DNA of 64,000 bases from Algoriphagus sanaruensis (GCF_001593605.1 NZ_CP012836.1:1116001-1180000), one strand, 5' to 3'; shown: positions 17,526 through 26,985, counted from the stretch's first letter. Notes: generated by a model not told the origin, from the sequence alone. Numbers and translations are program-made.

Positions 17526-19790
17526 ATGGATTACCTCAAAGAACTCAATCCTCCTCAACGAGAAGCCGTAGAACGGACTGACGGTCCGGTGATGATTATT
17601 GCGGGTGCTGGCTCTGGCAAAACTCGTGTCTTGACCTACCGGATTGCTCATTTGATTTATTCCAAAGGCATTGATCCATTTCATATTTTGTCCTTGACGT
17701 TTACGAACAAGGCTGCCAGTGAGATGAAGCATCGGATCGAAAAATTGGTCGGTCTGGAAGCTCGGAATACCTGGATGGGTACTTTTCACTCGATTTTTGC
17801 AAAAATCCTCCGGGTAGAATCCGACAAGATTGGGTATCCTTCCAACTTTACGATTTACGATACAGACGATTCCAAATCCCTGATCCGAACCTTGGTCAAA
17901 GAAATGCGCCTAGATGACAAGGTCTATAAGCCAAGTGTGGTTCTTTCCCGAATTTCAGGTGCCAAAAACCGGCTTATTTCCTGGTCAGCTTATCAAGCGG
18001 ATCCCTTTGTTCGAGCAGATGATGAGGCGGCGATGCGACCAAGGATGGGGGAGATTTATCAAAAGTACCAAGACCGGTTATTTAAAGCTGGAGCTATGGA
18101 CTTTGATGATTTGTTGTTCAATACGAATGTCCTGTTTCGGGACCATGTGGACGTTTTGAACAAATATCAACAGCGGTTCAAGTACGTCATGGTGGATGAG
18201 TTTCAGGATACCAACGTCTCCCAATACCTCATCACCAAAAAACTAGCCTCAGTCCATCAAAATATCTGTGTGGTAGGGGATGATGCACAGAGTATTTATG
18301 CGTTTCGTGGGGCAGATATTCAGAATATTCTCAATTTTGAAAAGGACTATCCAGACCTTTTCGTGGTTAAACTGGAGCAAAATTACCGCTCCACCAAGAC
18401 CATTGTGGAAGCTGCAAACTCAATCATCGATAAAAATAAAGCCCAACTCAAAAAGACCGTTTGGACCTCAAATCCTGATGGAGAGTTGATCGAGTTGATC
18501 AAAGCCACCTCCGACAACGAGGAAGGGAGAATTGTGGCGACTACCATTTTTGAGGAAAAAAATAACAAGAAACTCAACAACAGCGATTTTGCGATTCTTT
18601 ATCGAACCAATTCCCAGTCAAGGGCAATTGAAGAAGCGCTTCGCAAAATGAATTTGACCTATAAAATTGTCGGGGGTCTTTCTTTCTACCAACGAAAAGA
18701 AATCAAAGACCTCATGGCATACCTCCGATTCGCAGTCAATCCAGCAGATGAGGAGGCATTCAAGCGAATCATCAATTATCCAAAACGGGGAATTGGGGAT
18801 ACGTCTGTAGAGAAAATGCTTGTCGCAGCCTATGATCATGACACACCGCTTTGGGAGGTAGTTCAAAATGCCCATAGCTTTTTGGGCGGAAAAGCCGGAA
18901 GTGCTGTGGATGATTTTGCCACGATGATCAAGGCTTTCCAGATCGATATTGAGCGAAAGGATGCCTACGAGGTAGCCAACAATGTCGCCAAGCAAACCGG
19001 ACTCCTTCGCGAACTGTATGAAGACAAAACCATCGAAGGACTCAACCGCTACGAAAACGTCCAGGAGCTTTTGAACGCCATCAAAGAATATGTCGACAAT
19101 CCTGAAAATGAGGATAAAAGCTTGGGGTCCTTCCTTCAGGAAATTGCCTTGTTGACCGACAATGACCAAGACAAAGACCAGACGGACGCTATTACCTTAA
19201 TGACCATTCACTCTTCGAAGGGACTGGAGTTTAAGCAGGTTTTTGTGGTGGGAATGGAAGAGGATTTATTTCCTTCCCAAATGATGATGCAAAGTCGGGA
19301 AGATTTGGAGGAGGAGAGGAGACTTTTCTATGTCGCGACTACCCGTGCGATGGAAAAACTGTACCTGACCTATGCCTTGACCCGGTATCGGTTTGGCCGA
19401 TTGCTGAATTGTGAGCCGAGTCGATTTTTGGAGGAAATCGACGGGTCACGGATCAAGGTCAATAAAAAAATGACTGCAACCCGTGAAATGCCAGGAGCAT
19501 TGCGGAGAGAGGGTTTGCCGGGTTCTCAAGGATTTATCGGGATCAAAAAAGCCCAACCTGAGACTCGACAGCCAATCCAAATGAAAATCCATACCCCAAG
19601 TCCTGATTTCAAACCTAGCAACACCAATAATCTCCAAGCTGAGCAATTGGTGGAGCATCCCAAATTTGGTTTTGGAAAAGTACAGAAAATTGAAACCGAG
19701 GGTCTTAACCGTAAAGCGACCATCCAATTTGAGCATTTTGGGGAGAAGACATTATTGCTTAGCTTTGCCAAGCTCAGAATTATAGACTGA
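17526..19790 (+). CDS. pcrA: UvrD/PcrA-type ATP-dependent DNA helicase
   Basis: 754 residues, a full-length superfamily 1A helicase. The Q motif (LNPPQREAV) is at 7-15, Walker A GAGSGKT at 27-33, Walker B DEFQDT at 224-229, QSIYAFRGAD soon after, and the late motifs TIHSSKGLEF and ERRLFYVATTRA. The C terminus ends in the small Tudor-like domain of PcrA/UvrD (VEHPKFGFGKV...), which binds RNA polymerase in Bacillus. It unwinds DNA 3' to 5' in nucleotide excision repair and in removing stalled polymerase or RecA. The 172 nt before it contain no feature I can name. DUF4290 and murA follow closely on the same strand. Confidence 0.95.
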   Translation: MDYLKELNPPQREAVERTDGPVMIIAGAGSGKTRVLTYRIAHLIYSKGIDPFHILSLTFTNKAASEMKHRIEKLVGLEARNTWMGTFHSIFAKILRVESDKIGYPSNFTIYDTDDSKSLIRTLVKEMRLDDKVYKPSVVLSRISGAKNRLISWSAYQADPFVRADDEAAMRPRMGEIYQKYQDRLFKAGAMDFDDLLFNTNVLFRDHVDVLNKYQQRFKYVMVDEFQDTNVSQYLITKKLASVHQNICVVGDDAQSIYAFRGADIQNILNFEKDYPDLFVVKLEQNYRSTKTIVEAANSIIDKNKAQLKKTVWTSNPDGELIELIKATSDNEEGRIVATTIFEEKNNKKLNNSDFAILYRTNSQSRAIEEALRKMNLTYKIVGGLSFYQRKEIKDLMAYLRFAVNPADEEAFKRIINYPKRGIGDTSVEKMLVAAYDHDTPLWEVVQNAHSFLGGKAGSAVDDFATMIKAFQIDIERKDAYEVANNVAKQTGLLRELYEDKTIEGLNRYENVQELLNAIKEYVDNPENEDKSLGSFLQEIALLTDNDQDKDQTDAITLMTIHSSKGLEFKQVFVVGMEEDLFPSQMMMQSREDLEEERRLFYVATTRAMEKLYLTYALTRYRFGRLLNCEPSRFLEEIDGSRIKVNKKMTATREMPGALRREGLPGSQGFIGIKKAQPETRQPIQMKIHTPSPDFKPSNTNNLQAEQLVEHPKFGFGKVQKIETEGLNRKATIQFEHFGEKTLLLSFAKLRIID

Positions 19791-19854
19791 TCACCGTCTC
19801 CCCCAATCCTTTGGTGATTTTTTGTTACCTTTTAGTAGAAAAATTGGGAGGAAA

Positions 19855-20514
19855 GTGGAGCATACCGACACCGATAAACACCATCTTATTTTGAAAGAAT
19901 ACGGCAAAAACATTCAGCAGCTGGTCGACCATGTCACCGCTATTGAAGACCGAGAAAAGCGCACGCAGAGTGCCTATACTGTAATTGAAATCATCAAGCA
20001 GCTTTTTCCTGCCATGCGACAGGAAAGCGACCAAAAGCTTTGGGATGACATCTACATCATGTCTGATTTTAAACTTGATGTCGATGGACCTTTTCCAATG
20101 CCAGAAAAGGAACTTTTAGGGAAAAAACCACTTCCTGTTGGCTATCCAAAAGGAGAGGTGAAGTTTAAACACTACGGCCGAAACATCGAAAAATTGATTG
20201 AGAAAGCAATCGAAATCGAAAATGATGAAGAGCAGGAAAATGCGATCATTTACATCGGTCAATTGATGCGAAGTTTTCACTCCACTTGGAATAGAGATAA
20301 TTTTGACGATGGCATTATCATTGATGATATCAAGACGCTCTCCAAGGGCAAATTGCATATCGACTTGGAAAAAGTGAGAGAAAATGCGCTGTTCGAATCC
20401 AATACTCGCAGAGATTTCAAAATCCCGCATATTGAAGAAGAGTCGCAGCATAATCAAAAGAAGAAACACCACGGTAAAAAACACCGAAATAACGGCCACA
20501 AAAAACGTAGATAA
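19855..20514 (+). CDS. DUF4290 family protein
   Basis: 219 residues if started at GTG 19855. The frame is open to a TTG at 19822, but starting at the GTG gives VEHTDTDKHHLILKEYGKNIQ, which lines up with the usual DUF4290 beginning, and a GGGAGG lies just upstream though only 3 nt away. The family is found in Bacteroidota, often before murA, and has no known function. Two related helical halves are visible: KEYGKNIQQLVDHV near 12 and KHYGRNIEKLIEKA near 105. The last 25 residues are very basic (His, Lys, Asn, Arg rich), suggesting contact with nucleic acid or acidic surfaces. It ends 6 nt before murA. Confidence 0.85.
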   Translation: MEHTDTDKHHLILKEYGKNIQQLVDHVTAIEDREKRTQSAYTVIEIIKQLFPAMRQESDQKLWDDIYIMSDFKLDVDGPFPMPEKELLGKKPLPVGYPKGEVKFKHYGRNIEKLIEKAIEIENDEEQENAIIYIGQLMRSFHSTWNRDNFDDGIIIDDIKTLSKGKLHIDLEKVRENALFESNTRRDFKIPHIEEESQHNQKKKHHGKKHRNNGHKKRR

Positions 20515-20520
20515 TCATAC

Positions 20521-21828
20521 ATGGCATCTTTTCGAGTAGAGGGAGGACACAAGCTTAAGGGCGAGATCATCCCGCAGGGAGCAAAAAATGAAGCGCTTCA
20601 AATCCTTTGCGCGGTACTGCTGACCTCAGAAAAGGTCACCATTCATAAAATTCCAAATATCCGTGATGTCAACAAGCTCATCGAATTGTTGGCGGATATG
20701 GGTGTTAAAGTTCATAAGCTCGGTCCGGAGTCTTACGAGTTTCAAGCGGACGAAGTCAACCTAGACTATTTGGAAACCGAGGATTTTTTGAAGAAGGCCT
20801 CTGCACTTCGCGGCTCAGTGATGATACTAGGTCCACTTTTGGCGCGATTTGGAAAAGGAAAACTTTCCAAGCCGGGAGGAGACAAGATTGGTCGACGCAG
20901 AATGGACACCCATTTCTTTGGATTCCAGAAGCTGGGGGCTCAATTTCATTACGATGCTAAAAATGAGATTTTCCATATCGACGGCAAGAACCTAAAGGGT
21001 ACTTACATGCTTCTAGACGAAGCATCCGTGACTGGTACTGCCAATATCGTTATGGCGGCTGTACTTGCAGAAGGAAGAACCACCATCTATAATGCTGCCT
21101 GTGAACCTTACCTCCAGCAACTTTGTGATATGCTCAATCGAATGGGCGCAAAAATTACGGGTGTAGGTTCAAATCTTTTACATATTGATGGAGTAACTCA
21201 GCTCGGGGGTACTTCTCATACCATGCTTCCGGACATGATCGAAATTGGCTCTTTCATCGGAATGGCGGCAATGACTCAGTCCGAAATCACCATCAAAGAT
21301 TGCCAAATTCATCGATTGGGAATCATTCCTGAAACTTTCCGAAGAATGGGGATTCAGATGGAGTTCAGAGGAGATGATATCTACATCCCTTCTCAAAGAC
21401 ACTATGAGATCGAAACCTTTATTGATGGGTCAATCCTGACAGTCGCTGACCAAATTTGGCCTGGGTTTACTCCGGATTTGCTTTCGATTGTGTTGGTTAC
21501 GGCGACTCAGGCAAAAGGGACTGTTTTGGTTCACCAAAAAATGTTTGAATCCCGATTATTCTTCGTGGATAAACTGATCGATATGGGAGCTCAAATTATA
21601 CTTTGTGATCCTCATCGTGCCACTGTAATCGGATTGGATCGAAAATATCCGCTTCGTGGTATTCGAATGACCTCTCCAGATATTCGTGCTGGGGTTGCAT
21701 TATTGATTGCAGCGATGTCTGCCAATGGCGTTTCGATAATAGATAATATCGAGCAAATTGATCGAGGCTATCAGCACATCGATGAGCGATTAAATGCCTT
21801 AGGCGCAAGAATAGAGCGGATTTCTTAG
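20521..21828 (+). CDS. murA: UDP-N-acetylglucosamine 1-carboxyvinyltransferase
   Basis: 435 residues, the normal MurA length, two EPSP-synthase-like domains. It transfers enolpyruvate from phosphoenolpyruvate to UDP-GlcNAc, the first committed step of peptidoglycan synthesis. K22 and N23 (GAKNEAL) are in place. In the flexible loop the sequence is KPGGDKIGRRR: Asp121 stands where Escherichia coli MurA has Cys115. Asp at this site keeps the enzyme active but prevents covalent attack by fosfomycin, as known from Mycobacterium and Chlamydia. It is translated right after DUF4290 (6 nt gap). Confidence 0.96.
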   Translation: MASFRVEGGHKLKGEIIPQGAKNEALQILCAVLLTSEKVTIHKIPNIRDVNKLIELLADMGVKVHKLGPESYEFQADEVNLDYLETEDFLKKASALRGSVMILGPLLARFGKGKLSKPGGDKIGRRRMDTHFFGFQKLGAQFHYDAKNEIFHIDGKNLKGTYMLLDEASVTGTANIVMAAVLAEGRTTIYNAACEPYLQQLCDMLNRMGAKITGVGSNLLHIDGVTQLGGTSHTMLPDMIEIGSFIGMAAMTQSEITIKDCQIHRLGIIPETFRRMGIQMEFRGDDIYIPSQRHYEIETFIDGSILTVADQIWPGFTPDLLSIVLVTATQAKGTVLVHQKMFESRLFFVDKLIDMGAQIILCDPHRATVIGLDRKYPLRGIRMTSPDIRAGVALLIAAMSANGVSIIDNIEQIDRGYQHIDERLNALGARIERIS

Positions 21829-21875
21829 TAAATTATTCGAGCCTTTCAGTCCAAATCACCTAAACTCCTTCCCAA

Positions 21876-22859
21876 TTGAGACAGGAAATTACTGTGGATC
21901 GTATTGCTCCCAAAAATCTTCAGCCTGAAGATGTCCCTCTATTTGAGGGAGCATTTTCAGTGAAGTTTGAGCGACTACATCCCACTCAGGTAAGTCACTG
22001 TTGGGTGTTGCAAGACACGGTGTTTTCTCCAGGAGAGGTGAAATTTTATTCAGCCTATACCCATATTTCAAATCTTGGGGCCCCACAATTTGCCAAACGA
22101 ATCGTGTATTGTGCCCTGAAGTCTTGGCGAAAAGTTTCTCAAGGAACTTGGGTGACTGATGAGTGGAGTTCAAATTTCTTTCATTGGACCACAGACTGTC
22201 TTCCGCGTATTTGGGAGGGCATGGATTTGGATAAAGATTCGCCAATACTCCTTCCTGAATCGTTTCGGAATTTACCTTATGTAATCCAATCCTTGGAAAT
22301 GGTAGGTGCAAAGGTTGAGTTTTTTAAAGTCTCTGAAAATCTACACGTGGATCGGTTAATTTTGACCGCACGAACGGCCACTTTTCCTAATTTTCATGTA
22401 GAACTTACGCGAAGGACTAGGGAATTCTTCAGAAAATTTCAATCCTCAATCGTAGCCGACAAAGTTGTTTACATCAGCCGTAAACTTGCCCCAAAACGCA
22501 AGGCCCACAATGAGTTGGAAGTCGAATTAATGCTTCGAAAGAGAGGAGTGGAAATCGTCTACGCTGAGCAACTCACCTTCAAGCAACAAGTGGAATTGAT
22601 GGGGCAGACTCGTTTTTTGATTTGCCTTCATGGAGCGGCATTGACCAATATGGTTTTTTTGCCCGAATCAGCTGAAGTTTTGGAATTGAGAAATATTGGC
22701 GATTCGAAAACTCAATGCTATTTCAATTTAGCTTCGGCTCTTAATTTAAATTATTACTACACCCTCAATCCGGGGGATAATCAGGATACCATCATGACTA
22801 ATTTTACGATTGATGTGACTGCTCTTTCCCAGCAACTTGATTCCTTAGGGATCTATTGA
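21876..22859 (+). CDS. Glycosyltransferase family 61-like protein (DUF563)
   Basis: 327 residues, starting at TTG 21876; I see no better ATG. No signal peptide or membrane segment, so probably cytoplasmic. The core matches the GT61/DUF563 family: the WTTDCLPRIWEG motif near 105, then a C-terminal block with LICLHGAALTNMVFLPESAEVLEL, where HGAAL(T)N is the family's hallmark. Such enzymes transfer sugars such as xylose or GlcNAc, and in bacteria often act on capsule or lipopolysaccharide. It lies 47 nt after murA on the same strand, but no other glycan-assembly genes are near, so acceptor and donor are unknown. Confidence 0.8.
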   Translation: MRQEITVDRIAPKNLQPEDVPLFEGAFSVKFERLHPTQVSHCWVLQDTVFSPGEVKFYSAYTHISNLGAPQFAKRIVYCALKSWRKVSQGTWVTDEWSSNFFHWTTDCLPRIWEGMDLDKDSPILLPESFRNLPYVIQSLEMVGAKVEFFKVSENLHVDRLILTARTATFPNFHVELTRRTREFFRKFQSSIVADKVVYISRKLAPKRKAHNELEVELMLRKRGVEIVYAEQLTFKQQVELMGQTRFLICLHGAALTNMVFLPESAEVLELRNIGDSKTQCYFNLASALNLNYYYTLNPGDNQDTIMTNFTIDVTALSQQLDSLGIY

Positions 22860-22964
22860 CCTGTATTTTTTCGCGCTAGGGATTTCTCCACTTAAGGATT
22901 CTTCTTGCTTCCTGTTCTTATTTTTTGGTAACTTCTAAGCCAATTACCTCAACCCATTTAACCT

Positions 22965-24683
22965 ATGTCAAAGAAAAAACTCCGTAGCCAAGAGTGGTAC
23001 GGACGTACCGGAAAGGACGGAATTATTTACCGGTCTTGGATGAAAAACCAAGGTCTTCCCCATCATCTTTTTACTGGCGAAAAGCCGGTCATTGGGATTT
23101 GCAATACCTGGTCAGAACTTACCCCCTGCAACGCACATTTTCGAGATTTGGCAGAAGCGCTCAAACGCGGAATCTGGGAAGCAGGCGGTTTTCCATTAGA
23201 ATTTCCAGTGATGTCGCTCGGCGAATGCTCCATCAAACCTACTGCGATGCTTTTTCGAAATCTGGCATCCATGGATGTGGAGGAAAGCATCCGTGCTAAT
23301 CCTATGGATGGTGTGGTCTTGATGTGTGGCTGTGATAAAACTACACCCTCTTTGGTGATGGGGGCAGCATCAGTCAACCTTCCTACTTTAGTGCTTTCAG
23401 GTGGGCCAATGTTGGTGGGTAGATTTAGGGGAAAAAAAATAGGAACCTCTGACATTTGGAGATTTGCGGAGGACTATAAAGTCGGAAGACTGACTCAAGA
23501 AGACATGATTGAGGTAGAGTCATCCATGTCCAGATCAGTGGGGCATTGCGCTCCGATGGGAACGGCATCCACTATGGCTGCAATGGTAGAGGCCTTGGGC
23601 TTGGCTCTTCCCGATAATGCCACTATCCCGGCTGCAGATTCTAGAAGAAAGGTGCTAGCGCATATGGCTGGAATGAGGATCGTGGAAATGGTCAAAGAAG
23701 ACCTCACGATGGATAAAATTTTAACCAGAAAGGCCTTTGAAAATTCGATCATGGTCAATGCTGCCATCGGTGGGTCGACTAACTTTATCCTCCATCTCAC
23801 CGCAATCGCCAAGCGGATCGGGGTAGAGTTGGACTTGACTGACTTTGATCATTTTTCATCCAAAATACCTCTCATCGCCAATGTTCAGCCATCCGGAGAG
23901 CATTGGGTGGAGGACTTATTTTATGCAGGTGGCATGCCTGCCGTGATGCGGGAAATCCAAAAGCATCTTCATACCGATGCAATTACTGTTAATGGAAAAA
24001 CGATCGGGGAAAATATTAGCAAGGCAGAATGCTGGGATAGAAATCTGATCGGTACACTCGACCAACCCATCAAGCCAGAATCAGGAATTGCTGTGCTCAA
24101 AGGAAATTTATGTCCAAATGGAGCGGTGCTCAAGCCCTCCGCAGCCACGCCAAGTTTGCTCAAGCATACCGGTCGAGCGGTGGTCTTTGAAGACATCGAC
24201 GACTATAAAGCGAAAGTCGATGATCCTAGTCTTGACATTGATGAAAACTGCGTAATGGTACTCAAAAACGTAGGGCCCAAGGGATATCCCGGAATGCCTG
24301 AAGTTGGTAATATGGGGCTTCCAAAAAAGCTGCTTGAAAAAGGGGTTAAGGACATGGTTCGGATTTCAGACGGTCGAATGAGTGGGACAGGATTTGGTAC
24401 AGTGGTGCTTCACGTATCTCCCGAATCCGCAATTGGTGGTCCGCTGGCATTAGTCCAAAACGGTGACTTAATTGAACTGGATGTTCCAAATCGTTCTTTG
24501 AATTTGCTGATCTCTGAGGAAGAGTTTGAAAATAGACGGAAAAGCTTTGTGCCCACTCAACTCCCTTATGAACGAGGCTATGTCAATTTATTCCTCGATA
24601 AGGTGAATCAAGCCCATGAGGGAGTAGATTTTGATTTTCTTCAAGGAAGCTCTGGAGCTGAGGTGAAGAGAGATTCTCATTGA
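22965..24683 (+). CDS. IlvD/Edd family sugar-acid dehydratase
   Basis: 572 residues. The opening RSQEWYGRTGKDGIIYRSW, and NTWSELTPCN, MSLGE and CGCDKTTP motifs resemble L-arabinonate, D-xylonate and related sugar-acid dehydratases more than true IlvD. The three iron-sulfur ligands are present: Cys55 (TPCN), Cys123 (CGCDK) and Cys195 (GHCAP), with the same spacing as in L-arabinonate dehydratase. The reaction would be loss of water from a sugar acid to a 2-keto-3-deoxy acid in the cytoplasm. Two short-chain dehydrogenases and an acetoacetate-decarboxylase-like gene follow, consistent with a non-phosphorylating sugar oxidation route. A role in branched amino acid synthesis is less likely because no ilv genes are near. 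Confidence 0.9.
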   Translation: MSKKKLRSQEWYGRTGKDGIIYRSWMKNQGLPHHLFTGEKPVIGICNTWSELTPCNAHFRDLAEALKRGIWEAGGFPLEFPVMSLGECSIKPTAMLFRNLASMDVEESIRANPMDGVVLMCGCDKTTPSLVMGAASVNLPTLVLSGGPMLVGRFRGKKIGTSDIWRFAEDYKVGRLTQEDMIEVESSMSRSVGHCAPMGTASTMAAMVEALGLALPDNATIPAADSRRKVLAHMAGMRIVEMVKEDLTMDKILTRKAFENSIMVNAAIGGSTNFILHLTAIAKRIGVELDLTDFDHFSSKIPLIANVQPSGEHWVEDLFYAGGMPAVMREIQKHLHTDAITVNGKTIGENISKAECWDRNLIGTLDQPIKPESGIAVLKGNLCPNGAVLKPSAATPSLLKHTGRAVVFEDIDDYKAKVDDPSLDIDENCVMVLKNVGPKGYPGMPEVGNMGLPKKLLEKGVKDMVRISDGRMSGTGFGTVVLHVSPESAIGGPLALVQNGDLIELDVPNRSLNLLISEEEFENRRKSFVPTQLPYERGYVNLFLDKVNQAHEGVDFDFLQGSSGAEVKRDSH

Positions 24684-24698
24684 GATAAGTCATCCAAT

Positions 24699-24727
24699 CC
24701 CTCCAAGGGCTTTAAACCTTTGGAGGG
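24699..24727 (+). other. Intergenic hairpin between dehydratase and dehydrogenase genes
   Basis: CCCTCCAAG (24699-24707) pairs with CTTTGGAGGG (24718-24727) with one bulge. There is no T run behind it, so it is probably not a terminator. It may stabilise or process the mRNA between the dehydratase and the next gene. Confidence 0.45.
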
Positions 24728-24742
24728 CTAAACACTAAGTTT

Positions 24743-25504
24743 ATGAAAAACCCAAAGGTAGCTATCGTTACTGGAGCCGGTCAGGGAATCGGACTGGAGA
24801 TTGCCAGAAAACTGCTCGAGAGCGGTTCCAATGTGATTTTAAATGACTTAGAGAAAAGTCTCACGGAGCAAGCTGTGGCTAATTTGGTTCAGCTTGGTAA
24901 AGGTGCCGTTATCGGCTGTTCCGGAGATTCGGCTTCTCAGGAAACGATTCAGGAGTTGATCGAACTAGCCCTGACCCACTTTGGCAAAGTAGATCAACTG
25001 GTCTGCAATGCTGGGATCACCTTATTTGGATCTTTCTTGGATTATTCCCGAGAAGACTTCTTGGAAGTCACCCGAGTGAATCAAGCGGGTACTTTTTTCT
25101 TAACTCAAGCGGCTGCCAGAGTGATGAAAGATCAGCCGGATGGAGGATCGATCTTGTTTACCTCATCAGTTACCGCACATCAAAGTCATGAAAATCTTGC
25201 TGCCTATGCGATGAGTAAGGCAGCGATCGAAATGCTTGCCAAAAACTTGGTGCTGGAGCTCGCACCCTATCGAATCCGATTAAATGCTATCGCTCCAGGT
25301 GCCACCCTCACCGAGCGCACTACCTCTGATCCAGATTATGCCTCGACTTGGTCCAAATTGACTCCTTTGGGTCGTCCTGCACGGCCAGAAGACATTGCAG
25401 AGGCAGCAGCATTTTTGCTGTCGGATGCTGCAAAGCATATCACTGGACAAACCCTCATCATTGATGGTGGCTGGACTTCCATAAGCCCTTCTCCGTATGA
25501 ATGA
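24743..25504 (+). CDS. Short-chain dehydrogenase/reductase (classical SDR)
   Basis: 253 residues, Rossmann fold. The cofactor motif TGAGQGIG is at 10-17, NAG at 89-91, and the catalytic set is Ser141/142, Tyr155 and Lys159 (YAMSK). An Asp at the end of beta-2 (LNDL, around 35) suggests NAD rather than NADP. In this operon a likely role is oxidation of an aldose, or of the hydroxyl of a sugar-acid intermediate around the dehydratase step. Which sugar cannot be told. Its stop overlaps the next start (ATGAATGA, 8 nt overlap). Confidence 0.9.
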   Translation: MKNPKVAIVTGAGQGIGLEIARKLLESGSNVILNDLEKSLTEQAVANLVQLGKGAVIGCSGDSASQETIQELIELALTHFGKVDQLVCNAGITLFGSFLDYSREDFLEVTRVNQAGTFFLTQAAARVMKDQPDGGSILFTSSVTAHQSHENLAAYAMSKAAIEMLAKNLVLELAPYRIRLNAIAPGATLTERTTSDPDYASTWSKLTPLGRPARPEDIAEAAAFLLSDAAKHITGQTLIIDGGWTSISPSPYE

Positions 25505-26180
25505 AAAACAAGTTCTTACGCTAAAGTCATCCAAGTTTGTGCTTAAAGTTCCGCCTCCATGGGAGCTGAAAGGAGAGGGTATTCTTGTTCTTTTTAGATT
25601 TTCGAAAGATTGGATTCAAGAAAAATCCGGGCTTTCGGAAGAGATGAAAGCTAAATTTAGAGGAGGCTTTGGGTATGTGATGTTTGTGAATTACGAAGAA
25701 TCTCCGGTCGGGCCCTATCGGGAAGTATTATTTATCCCAGGAAGATTCAGAAAAAAGAGACACCAAGTGATTTCCAGAATTGTGGTCGATTCGGAAACCA
25801 GTACTCGAAATGGTCAAGAAAATTGGGGGATACCCAAGGAAACACTTCCCATTACTTGGGTCAAAGAAAAAAATCGAGATCTAATTCAAGTTCAGCATTC
25901 TGGGAAGACAGTCTTTTCGGCAGAAGTATCACATGGAGGCATCTCCTTTCCTCTTAGCACTGCACTTATGCCAATCTCCCTTTGCCAATCTTGGAAGGGA
26001 GTGAAATATTATACCAAGCCGACAGGATATGGCTGGGCCAAATTCGCAAAGCTCAAACAGGTAGAATTAGACCCCAATCTCTTTCCGGACATTCGAGGAG
26101 TCCAACCGCTGATGGCGGTTCGAGTAAGCCCATTTACCATGAATTTCCCAGAGCCCTATTTCAAAGATGAACTCCCTTGA
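25497..26180 (+). CDS. Acetoacetate-decarboxylase-fold protein
   Basis: 227 residues. The middle of the protein fits the acetoacetate decarboxylase-like superfamily: GPYREVLFIPGRF, then VVDSETSTRNG, then WGIPKE, where a Lys follows Gly-x-Pro as in the family. Members range from true decarboxylases to aldolase-dehydratases acting through a Schiff base. No signal peptide, so cytoplasmic. It overlaps the genes on both sides (8 and 14 nt), so it belongs to the dehydratase/SDR operon. A decarboxylase or lyase acting on a keto acid from that pathway is plausible, but the family call is moderate and the substrate is unknown. Confidence 0.72.
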   Translation: MNEKQVLTLKSSKFVLKVPPPWELKGEGILVLFRFSKDWIQEKSGLSEEMKAKFRGGFGYVMFVNYEESPVGPYREVLFIPGRFRKKRHQVISRIVVDSETSTRNGQENWGIPKETLPITWVKEKNRDLIQVQHSGKTVFSAEVSHGGISFPLSTALMPISLCQSWKGVKYYTKPTGYGWAKFAKLKQVELDPNLFPDIRGVQPLMAVRVSPFTMNFPEPYFKDELP

Positions 26181-26958
26181 GCATAAAAAAATCATTGTTA
26201 CGGGAGCAGGTTCAGGGATTGGATTGGCAATCATAGAACTCCTTTATCCTAATACGCAGGAGCTGTTGGCCGTTGATATTTCGTTAGATCGTCTGCAACA
26301 ACTGAGGCAACGATTTCCAAAAATGAAAGGCTTGCTCCGAGCTGATCTCTCTCAAAAATCTGGAGTTGAAAAAGTGATTTCTTGGGTCGATCAACATTGG
26401 AAGCAGGTGGATTTTTGCTTCGCTAATGCAGGAAAAGCAGAGTTTGGACCTTTTGATCGGCAAGATTGGAAAACGATGGAGGAATTGTTTCAACTCAATG
26501 TGTTTTCACCAATTCAGTTAGGTTTGGATTTAAAAAAGTCTTTTGCAGGACCTCATTTTCGTCATGTAATTACCTGTTCGGCAATGGCTTATTGGTCCGT
26601 TCCTGGGTATAGTGCCTATAGTTCGACCAAAGCTGCTGTATTGCGTTGGGCCGAAACGGTCTGGTCGGAACGAGATGGTGACTGGCTTAGTCTTGCATTT
26701 CCCATTGCTACAAATACTGCTTTTTTTGAGGAAGCAGGGGAAGAAATTCCAAAAGCATTTCCAATTCAATCTTCCACTTGGGTTGCTCAAAAAATGATTC
26801 GAGGAGCAATAAAAGGCAAAAAGAAAATTCACCCTTCGTTACTTTTTCAGCTTATGCTTTGGATCAACGCTCGATTGGGTGGGATCAGGCAGATTTATCA
26901 ACAGATAGAATTGGTGAAATTTAGGGGCTGGATTGTGAAACAAACCCAAAATCAGTAG
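26167..26958 (+). CDS. Short-chain dehydrogenase/reductase
   Basis: 263 residues. TGAGSGIG cofactor motif at 12-19, NAG at 87-89, catalytic Ser138, Tyr151 and Lys155 (YSSTK). Asp37 (AVDIS) at the end of beta-2 suggests NAD. The C-terminal part is longer and more basic than in typical sugar dehydrogenases (KGKKKIHPSLLFQL, LMLWINARLGG), resembling SDRs that act on lipid or long acyl substrates. It starts inside the upstream gene (14 nt overlap). It might reduce or oxidise the product of the decarboxylase-like enzyme; that is an inference from the operon. Confidence 0.87.
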   Translation: MNSLEHKKIIVTGAGSGIGLAIIELLYPNTQELLAVDISLDRLQQLRQRFPKMKGLLRADLSQKSGVEKVISWVDQHWKQVDFCFANAGKAEFGPFDRQDWKTMEELFQLNVFSPIQLGLDLKKSFAGPHFRHVITCSAMAYWSVPGYSAYSSTKAAVLRWAETVWSERDGDWLSLAFPIATNTAFFEEAGEEIPKAFPIQSSTWVAQKMIRGAIKGKKKIHPSLLFQLMLWINARLGGIRQIYQQIELVKFRGWIVKQTQNQ

Positions 26959-26985
26959 GTTACAGCTTTAATTAACCCTAAAAAC

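Noticed and set aside
18618-19169. 183-codon open frame on the minus strand inside the helicase gene
   Set aside because: It lies fully antisense to the conserved PcrA/UvrD domain; its protein has no recognisable motif and the helicase is clearly real.
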